Position numbers and translations under genes: made by a program. Under the pieces are notes generated by a model, which saw nothing but the letters and a program-made list of their open reading frames with translations, had not been told where the DNA came from and ran no database searches. Shown here in pieces: positions 58,274 to 64,000 of a stretch of 64,000 bases of DNA; positions within the stretch are counted from its first letter, which is position 1, and each line of letters opens with the position of its first letter. The DNA is from Lolliginicoccus lacisalsi (GTDB taxonomy: Bacteria; Actinomycetota; Actinomycetes; Mycobacteriales; Mycobacteriaceae): contig NZ_JACYWE010000001.1 of NCBI RefSeq assembly GCF_014841105.1, positions 97,995 through 161,994 on the forward strand. The letters are read 5' to 3'.

Positions 58274-59851
58274 ATGCTCAGGAAAATGCATGATCGACTC
58301 GGCTTGCAGACCGATCCCACGATCTTCTTCGTCTCCGGAGGGCTGGTCCTGGGGTTTGTCATTGCCGCGATCGCGTTCACGGATCTCATTGATTCGATAT
58401 TCACCGCGGCCCGGGACTGGCTGCTGACGTCATTGGGCTGGTTCTACATCCTCGGCGTCACCTCGTTCCTTATCTTCCTCATCTGGATCGCGCTGAGCCG
58501 GTTCGGGCACGTGCGGCTCGGTGGTGCCGACGAGAAGCCCGAGTTCGGCACCGCCACCTGGTTCGCGATGCTGTTCGCCGCGGGCATTGGCACGATCCTG
58601 ATGTTCTGGGGCGTCGCCGAGCCGATCAGCCACTTCGCCAATCCCCCGCGCAGGGACGTGGAGCCCGAGTCGCTGGCCGCCATGGAGGAAGCGATGGGCT
58701 TCACGCTCTATCACTTCGGCCTGCACACCTGGACGATCTTCTGCCTGCCCGCGCTCGCCTTCCCCTACTTCGTGTACAAGCGCGGCCTGCCCATGCGCGT
58801 GTCGTCGATCTTCTACCCCCTCCTGGGCGAGCGCATCCACCAGTGGCCCGGCAAGGCCATCGACATCCTGGCGGTCATCGGCACGCTGTTCGGCGTTGCT
58901 ACCTCGATCGGCCTGGGCACCCTGCAGATCAACGCGGGCCTCAACAGCCTGTTCGGCATCCCCATGGGCAAGCCGACGCAGGTCATCCTCATCGCGGTCA
59001 TCACCCTGATCGCTATCGGCTCAGTGATGATGGGCCTCGACAAGGGCATCAAGCGGCTGTCCAACATCAACATCACCATGGCGGTGGGCCTGCTCATCTT
59101 CATCTTCATCACCGGATCCACGCTGTATCTCGCCAAGGGCATCATCGAGACGACCGGCACCTATCTGGAATGGCTGGTGCCGCTCGCGTTCTGGACCGAC
59201 GCGTCCGACGTCAACCCGGGCTGGCAGGGCAACTGGACGGTGTTCTACTGGGCATGGACGATCACCTGGGCGCCGTTCGTGGGCATCTTCATCGCCCGCA
59301 TCTCCAAGGGCCGCACCATCCGTGAGTTCGTTGGTGGCGTGCTGGCCCTGCCGACGGCGTTCTCCATCGTCTGGTTCTCGATCTTCGGCCTCTCCTCGTT
59401 CGATATCGAGCGCAACCAGGAAGGCACGCTCGTGCAGGAGGTCGTCGAGGAGAACGACATCCCTGGCGCCCTGTTCGCTTTCCTGGAGAACTTCCCGCTC
59501 ACCACTTTCATCGCGTCGATCTCGGTGCTGATCGTGGTCATCTTCTTCACCACGTCCTCGGACTCGGCATCCCTGGTCGTGGACATGCTGTGCACCGGAG
59601 AATCCGAGGCCGGGCCGGTTCGCCAGCGCGTCTTCTGGGCGGCGCTCGAAGGCGTGGTCGGAGCCACCCTGCTCGCCGCGGCAGCCGGGACGAACGGGCT
59701 CGACGCCTTGCAACAAGTGATCACGGTGATCGGGCTGCCGTTCTTCCTCATCGGCTTCGTAATGATCTACAGCCTCGTCAAGGCGCTCAACGAGGACCAC
59801 GTGCCCACGGGCAAACCAGTGCGCGAGAGAAAGCACGCCGACCTGAACTAG
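58274..59851 (+). CDS. BCCT family betaine/choline/carnitine transporter
   Basis: 525 residues with 12 membrane segments. The family signature is complete: GTATWFAMLFAAGIGTILMFWGVAEPISHF and NWTVFYWAWTITWAPFVGIFIARISKGRTIREFV (Trp-rich core motif). The short cytoplasmic tail lacks the long osmosensing extension of BetP, so it may be less regulated by osmotic pressure and resembles BetT-type proton-coupled choline carriers. GAGGAAG just before ATG 58274 supports the start. Divergent from aldehyde dehydrogenase and betA, so it probably brings in choline as substrate for them. Confidence 0.9.
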   Translation: MLRKMHDRLGLQTDPTIFFVSGGLVLGFVIAAIAFTDLIDSIFTAARDWLLTSLGWFYILGVTSFLIFLIWIALSRFGHVRLGGADEKPEFGTATWFAMLFAAGIGTILMFWGVAEPISHFANPPRRDVEPESLAAMEEAMGFTLYHFGLHTWTIFCLPALAFPYFVYKRGLPMRVSSIFYPLLGERIHQWPGKAIDILAVIGTLFGVATSIGLGTLQINAGLNSLFGIPMGKPTQVILIAVITLIAIGSVMMGLDKGIKRLSNINITMAVGLLIFIFITGSTLYLAKGIIETTGTYLEWLVPLAFWTDASDVNPGWQGNWTVFYWAWTITWAPFVGIFIARISKGRTIREFVGGVLALPTAFSIVWFSIFGLSSFDIERNQEGTLVQEVVEENDIPGALFAFLENFPLTTFIASISVLIVVIFFTTSSDSASLVVDMLCTGESEAGPVRQRVFWAALEGVVGATLLAAAAGTNGLDALQQVITVIGLPFFLIGFVMIYSLVKALNEDHVPTGKPVRERKHADLN

Positions 59852-59876
59852 TCGGCGCGCCCGGGGCAGCCCAAGG

Positions 59877-60275
59877 CTAGGACGGATCGCCGAGCCCGCT
59901 GATGTCCCCCGGCACATCGACGGCGTGCTCGCGCAGCACCGCCAGCGGTACGAGGTCGAGCACCCTCTCATGGGAGGCCGCCAGCACCACGGGGGCGGCC
60001 GCCCCGTCCTCGTGCGCGCGCAACCAGTTCCGGGCCGTCACGCACCACCGGTCCCCCGGCTGAAGTCCGGGGAAGCCGTAGACCGGCATCGGCCGGGTCA
60101 AGTCATTGCCGATCGACCGTTGATGATCGAGGAACTCGCGCGTCACCACCGCGCAGATCGTGTGGCTGCCCAGGTCCTCGTCACCGGTGCTGCAGCACCC
60201 ATCGCGGTAGAAGCCGGTCACAGGATCGGTGCCGCACTCCTCCAGCGCACTGCCCAGCACATTGTTGTCCACCAT
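59877..60275 (-). CDS. DUF2237 family protein
   Basis: 132 residues. VLGSALEECGTDPVTGFYRDGCCSTGDEDLGSHTICAVVTREFLDHQRSIGNDL and LQPGDRWCVTARNW cover the whole DUF2237 fold, with four conserved Cys. Function unknown; small cytosolic protein, common in many phyla. A -10-like CATACT ends 7 nt before ATG 60275, so the message is probably leaderless. Convergent with the BCCT gene. Confidence 0.88.
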   Translation of the reverse strand: MVDNNVLGSALEECGTDPVTGFYRDGCCSTGDEDLGSHTICAVVTREFLDHQRSIGNDLTRPMPVYGFPGLQPGDRWCVTARNWLRAHEDGAAAPVVLAASHERVLDLVPLAVLREHAVDVPGDISGLGDPS

Positions 60276-60329
60276 GCGCACCAGTATGCCGACGGCGCTG
60301 CCGTCACGGACGCCGCCGCGCTGATTCGT

Positions 60330-60920
60330 CTACTCGGCGGTTCCGCGGGCTGATCCGGTCATGTCTCCCTCGGGGTCGAACAGCATGCACACGACCTCGC
60401 GATCACCATCCGCCCAGGAGGACTCCGTCGGATACAGGTAGCTCATGTAGAAGCGCGAGGAGGCGTAGTCGATGCCCACGAATGGCTCGAACTCGTCGTA
60501 GCACGCGATCTCGACGGTCTCGATGAGCTCTTCCTCCGCAGGGAAAGGCCCGTCCTCGAGATCGACGAGGGCATAGACCTCCCGACCATGCGGGCTCGAG
60601 CAGGGCACGACTCCCACTGATTCCACCTGGGTGTCGGTCGCGCTCTCGGAGAGGCAGTCGCCCACGCGGAGCTTGAACGCGCTGACCTGGTTCTCCTCGA
60701 TCGGATCCGGATCTGCTTGCCGCCCGAAAGTGGCCTTCTCGTCGTCGGCACTCGCGGTGGGCGCTTCAGTAGCTGCTGGGCTTGGCGCGCTGGCCGTCTC
60801 CTCGTCGGACCCGGAACCGAGGGAGAACGAGCACGCTGACACCGCGAGCCCTGCAGCAAGCATCGCTGCCATGGCCATGCCGCGCGCGCGATCGCGTGAA
60901 ACGAATGGGAACGCGGCCAT
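60330..60920 (-). CDS. Septum-formation family lipoprotein
   Basis: 196 residues. Signal peptide with lipobox VSAC (about Cys30), an acidic/Ser-rich linker (31-75), then VSAFKLRVGDCLSE, VPCSSPHGREVYALVDL and a late Cys (VVCMLFDPEG), which is the Septum_form domain with paired cysteines. The family is actinobacterial and linked by name to division-site proteins; direct evidence is limited. Start ATG 60920; ATG 60878 would also keep the signal peptide. Confidence 0.8.
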   Translation of the reverse strand: MAAFPFVSRDRARGMAMAAMLAAGLAVSACSFSLGSGSDEETASAPSPAATEAPTASADDEKATFGRQADPDPIEENQVSAFKLRVGDCLSESATDTQVESVGVVPCSSPHGREVYALVDLEDGPFPAEEELIETVEIACYDEFEPFVGIDYASSRFYMSYLYPTESSWADGDREVVCMLFDPEGDMTGSARGTAE

Positions 60921-61008
60921 GCCGACCTCCTGGTCGAGTCAGAGGGTTCACCAGGAGCTACCGCTCCCCGCATGATGAGAATATCGCGGGGCGCCGTGGT
61001 CGCGCCCG

Positions 61009-61458
61009 CTAAGTTGTTTTTTCCGCCTCGCGCGCGATGCAGTAGAGATCCTTCTCCATGGCTTTGCGGGTGAGCGATGTACCCAGCCGCACCATGGCCT
61101 TGTCGGCGAGCTTGCGAAGCCCTCGCCGCTCGGGCATGCGCGCGGAGAAGCGCATCGTCACCGCCGTGCCGCCATCGCTGTCGGCAAGCTGGAACTCGGT
61201 CTCGTAGCTGACGGACCCATGCCCGGCCGCGACCACGGTGCGGTGCGGGGCCTCGACCTCGGTGACCCACATCTCCTCGGAGGCCTCCCTGCCGAGCATT
61301 TTGCGGGTCTCCCGCCAGCGCGTGCCCACCTCGTAGCCGTCGCCCGAGAGCCGCTCGATGCGCGTGATGCCGTCGAGGACATCAGCGGCGTTGTCGAGAT
61401 CAGTGATGATCCGCCATACCCGGCCGACCGGCGCGTTGATATGGCGAGTGATGTCCAT
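61009..61458 (-). CDS. SRPBCC (polyketide cyclase/START-like) family protein
   Basis: 149 residues. DITRHINAPVGRVWRIITDLDNAADVLDGITRIERLSGDGYEVGTRWRETRKMLGREASEEMWVTEVEAPHR gives the helix-grip strand order of SRPBCC lipid-binding proteins. GGAG lies 6 nt before ATG 61458; ATG 61470 is possible. It is divergent from the ferredoxin-CYP153 operon and could bind a hydrocarbon or lipid, but that is only context. Confidence 0.82.
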   Translation of the reverse strand: MDITRHINAPVGRVWRIITDLDNAADVLDGITRIERLSGDGYEVGTRWRETRKMLGREASEEMWVTEVEAPHRTVVAAGHGSVSYETEFQLADSDGGTAVTMRFSARMPERRGLRKLADKAMVRLGTSLTRKAMEKDLYCIAREAEKTT

Positions 61459-61632
61459 GCTTGACTCCATGGCCTCACGATAGCGACGGCGGGTGACAAC
61501 TAGGCGGCGCACAGGTCACGGGCTCGCAAGAAGACAGCATCAAGCATCGCGGGGGCGAACACCCCTGTGCAAGATCCGTGAGTAGTGACGGTCCTGGTCA
61601 TCGCTCGCACAATCAAGCATAGGATGAGAAAT

Positions 61633-61953
61633 ATGGGAAAGATCACATTCATTTCGTACGATGGCGAAGAGACCGAGGTCGACATCGTCGAGGGACAGAC
61701 GCTGATGCAGCTCGCGACCAATAACGGCATCGCGGGCATTGACGGCGACTGCGGAGGCGAGGCGGCCTGCGGCACGTGTCACATCATTCTCGAAGCCGAG
61801 TGGTTCAACAAGGCCGGCGACCAGAGCGATGACGAGGCCCAGATGCTCGACCTGACACCGGAGCGCGAGGCCACGTCGCGACTTTCGTGCCAGATCAAGG
61901 CCACCGAATCGATGGACGGCATGACCGTTCGGCTCCCCGAGTTCCAGATGTAG
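61633..61953 (+). CDS. 2Fe-2S ferredoxin of the CYP153 system
   Basis: 106 residues. Adrenodoxin/putidaredoxin type: cluster Cys residues in IDGDCGGEAACGTCHIIL and RLSCQIKATESMDGM (C-x5-C-x2-C...C). It passes electrons from the reductase to the P450. AGGATGAGAA precedes ATG 61633. First gene of the operon, 49 bp before the P450. Confidence 0.92.
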   Translation: MGKITFISYDGEETEVDIVEGQTLMQLATNNGIAGIDGDCGGEAACGTCHIILEAEWFNKAGDQSDDEAQMLDLTPEREATSRLSCQIKATESMDGMTVRLPEFQM

Positions 61954-62002
61954 TCCCGGCACTTCTCGAAGACATTTCCAAGGCTACAGCGAGGTAGGCA
62001 GA

Positions 62003-63418
62003 ATGATGAACGTACTCGGTCAGGTCAAGACAAGCGTCGTCGACCCGGTGAGGAGCAGGGTCGAGCAGGTTTTCCCAATCGACGTGCTGGTCAAGGCGGC
62101 GCACGCATACAACCGCACTCGTCGCCTCGTGGACAAGAGTGAACGGTCGCCGATCTTCGTCGAGCGGCCGATCCCGGACGGCCCGGATATCGCGCTGGCC
62201 GACATCGACATGAGCAACCCGTTCCTGTACCGCCAGGGGCAGTGGGAGTCGCATTTCAAGCGACTGCGGGACGAGTCCCCGGTGCACTTCCAGGACAAGG
62301 GTCCGTTCGGCCCGTTCTGGTCGGTCACCCGCTACGAGGACATCCTCGCGATGGACAAGAACCACCAGGTGTTCTCGGCCGAGCCGTCCATCATCATCGG
62401 CAAGTTTCCCGCGGGCTTCGACATCAAGATGTTCATCGCCATGGACCCCCCGAAGCACGACGCCCAGCGTGCCGCGGTGCAAGGCGTGGTCGCTCCGAAG
62501 AACCTCAAAGAGCTGGAAGGGCTGATCCGCTCCCGCGTCCAGGAGGTGCTCGACGGGCTGCCCGTCGGCGAACCGTTCAACTGGGTGGACCGCGTCTCGA
62601 TCGAGCTCACCGGCCGCATGCTCGCGACCCTGCTGGACTACCCGTACGAGCTCCGGCGGGAGCTCACGGTGATCTCCGACTTGGCTTCGGGCGTGCCGGC
62701 GGCGACGGGCGGCACGTCCGACCTCGACGAGGTGTTCACCTCCTGCATCCCGATCCTCCGCAGGGTCATGCACCTGTGGGGTGACAAGAAGGCCCGCCTC
62801 GCCGCCGGGGAGGAACCAGGCTACGACTTGATCAGCCTGTTGCTGGCCGACGAGAGCACCAAGGACATGATGGAACGTCGTCCGATGGAGTTCCTCGGCA
62901 ACTTTTTGCTGCTCGTCATCGGCGGCAACGACACGACGCGCAACTCGATGAGCGGTGGCGTGTACGCGCTGAACAAGTTCCCGGACGAGTTCGCCAAGCT
63001 CAAGGCCAACCCGAAGCTGATCCCGAACATGGTGTCGGAGATAATCCGCTGGCAGACGCCTTTGGCCTACATGGCGCGCCGGGCCAAGGAAGACACCGTC
63101 GTCGGCGGCCAGCAGATCAAGAAGGGCGAGAAGCTCCTCATGTGGTATGCCTCCGGCAACCGCGACGAGCGCCACTTCGATAGCCCGGAGAAGCTGATCA
63201 TCGACCGCAAGAACGCGCGCAACCACATCGCGTTCGGCTTCGGTGTGCACCGCTGCATGGGCAACCGGCTCGCCGAGCTGCAGCTGCGCATCCTCTGGGA
63301 GGAATTGCTCGAACGGTTCGACGACATCAAGGTACTCGAGGAGCCTGAGATCGTGCAGTCAACCTTCGTGCGCGGATACTCGAAGCTGATGGTCGAGCTC
63401 ACCAAGAGGCAGGCCTGA
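62003..63418 (+). CDS. Cytochrome P450, CYP153 alkane hydroxylase
   Basis: 471 residues, the length of CYP153A. LLLVIGGNDTTRNSMSGGVYAL is the I-helix oxygen-binding segment, SEIIRWQTPL the ExxR, and AFGFGVHRCMGNRLAELQLRILWEELL the haem-binding loop (ligand Cys in HRCMG). CYP153 enzymes hydroxylate the end carbon of medium-chain alkanes. Ferredoxin and ferredoxin reductase genes flank it, so the electron chain is complete. It follows the ferredoxin by 49 bp. Confidence 0.94.
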   Translation: MMNVLGQVKTSVVDPVRSRVEQVFPIDVLVKAAHAYNRTRRLVDKSERSPIFVERPIPDGPDIALADIDMSNPFLYRQGQWESHFKRLRDESPVHFQDKGPFGPFWSVTRYEDILAMDKNHQVFSAEPSIIIGKFPAGFDIKMFIAMDPPKHDAQRAAVQGVVAPKNLKELEGLIRSRVQEVLDGLPVGEPFNWVDRVSIELTGRMLATLLDYPYELRRELTVISDLASGVPAATGGTSDLDEVFTSCIPILRRVMHLWGDKKARLAAGEEPGYDLISLLLADESTKDMMERRPMEFLGNFLLLVIGGNDTTRNSMSGGVYALNKFPDEFAKLKANPKLIPNMVSEIIRWQTPLAYMARRAKEDTVVGGQQIKKGEKLLMWYASGNRDERHFDSPEKLIIDRKNARNHIAFGFGVHRCMGNRLAELQLRILWEELLERFDDIKVLEEPEIVQSTFVRGYSKLMVELTKRQA

Positions 63419-63421
63419 CAT

Positions 63422-64000
63422 ATGCGCGTGCTGATCATCGGAGCAAGCCACGCTGGGGCGCAGGTGTGCGCCAACCTGCGTCAGGACGGCTGGACTGGGG
63501 AAATCCTCGGCATCGGTGACGAGCCGGTCCTGCCCTACCACCGGCCCCCGCTCTCCAAGGCGTACCTCGCAGGCAAGACAACGCTTGACGAGCAGCTCAT
63601 CCGCCCCGCGGCGTACTACGAGAAGCACGACATCACGTTCCGTGTCGCCCATGTCGATAGCATCGACCGAGAGGCTCACACCGTCACGCTGTCCGATGGC
63701 GAACAAGTCAGCTACGACAAGCTTGTGCTGTGCCTCGGTGCCCGGCCACGCAGCCTTCCCCGCGCGGGCGCAGAGCTCGCTGGTGTGCATTATCTTCGCG
63801 ACGCCGCCGACACCGAGGCGATCCGTGACGAACTGCACGCCAAGGGGCTGCACGCCAGCGGACGCGTCACGATCATCGGCGCTGGCTACATCGGCTTGGA
63901 GGCGGCCGCATCGCTGCGCCAGCTCGGCGTCGAGGTCACGGTCCTGGAGAGCGCCGAGCGTGTGCTGCAGCGGGTCACGGCCCCGGAACTGTCAGAGTTC
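63422..64000 (+). CDS. Ferredoxin reductase (FAD), 3' end outside window
   Basis: 193 codons to the window edge. MRVLIIGASHAGAQVCANLRQDGW is the FAD Rossmann motif and VTIIGAGYIGLEAAASLRQLGVEVTVLE the NAD motif; PPLSKAYLAGKTTLDEQLIRPAAYY between them is typical of putidaredoxin/rubredoxin reductases. It takes electrons from NADH for the ferredoxin and CYP153. It starts 3 nt after the P450 stop. Confidence 0.93.
   Translation, partial: MRVLIIGASHAGAQVCANLRQDGWTGEILGIGDEPVLPYHRPPLSKAYLAGKTTLDEQLIRPAAYYEKHDITFRVAHVDSIDREAHTVTLSDGEQVSYDKLVLCLGARPRSLPRAGAELAGVHYLRDAADTEAIRDELHAKGLHASGRVTIIGAGYIGLEAAASLRQLGVEVTVLESAERVLQRVTAPELSEF

Overview
The window is a high-GC actinobacterial chromosome segment. 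F420-family (Ddn-like) and mycothiol-type (maleylpyruvate isomerase-like) proteins, LGFP-repeat and septum-formation lipoproteins, a class F sortase, several probable leaderless starts and a CYP153 alkane-hydroxylase operon point to the Mycobacteriales (a Dietzia-, Gordonia- or Tomitella-like hydrocarbon degrader). The genus cannot be fixed from the sequence alone.

Left edge (1-4.1 kb): a visibly less GC-rich accessory stretch with a divergent pair, a GHKL/MORC-like ATPase carrying a zinc ribbon (continuing off the left edge) and a complete DNA-cytosine methyltransferase. This looks like the right end of a restriction/defence island; about 570 bp of apparently non-coding DNA separates it from the high-GC backbone.

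4.1-36.5 kb: a KfrA-like coiled-coil protein, a Csp-type copper-storage protein, a DUF421 membrane protein, MarR/Hsp31, a TetR-controlled acyl-CoA degradation operon (AidB-like dehydrogenase, two crotonases, SDR), an alpha/beta-hydrolase-fold protein lacking its nucleophile, a lone serine recombinase, an exported operon of a histidine-rich duplicated helical protein with sortase F and an amicyanin-like cupredoxin, DinB, a DUF1326/DUF2182 pair, a fused FAD/Fe-S dehydrogenase, an ion channel, LtrA, and assorted lipoproteins and hydrolases.

34-40 kb: proline use (PutP, a LysR regulator divergent to a bifunctional PutA). 40.2-44.3 kb: a self-regulated TetR/D-aminoacylase-like/hydrolase operon bracketed by two gap-free 299-bp direct repeats about 95% identical by hand comparison. 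44.6-47.9 kb: an operon of an ATP-grasp ligase and a protein with a possible Cys-His-Asn centre, closed by a strong intrinsic terminator.

48-60 kb: RecQ with a phosphoribosyltransferase-like tail, an MBL-fold/TetR pair, a DUF3048 lipoprotein, an SLC13 transporter and a choline-to-betaine set (BetA, aldehyde dehydrogenase, BCCT transporter). 61.6-64 kb: ferredoxin, CYP153 P450 and ferredoxin reductase (cut by the window end), a complete electron chain for terminal hydroxylation of alkanes.

Two families of dispersed palindromes run through the window: a five-copy element built from the half-site AAACGCGATAGAA, three or four copies of which share an L-R-R layout, and a four-copy, exactly 41-nt palindrome built on AGTGGAAACTTTTCC. 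No tRNA, rRNA, CRISPR array or insertion-sequence transposase was seen.
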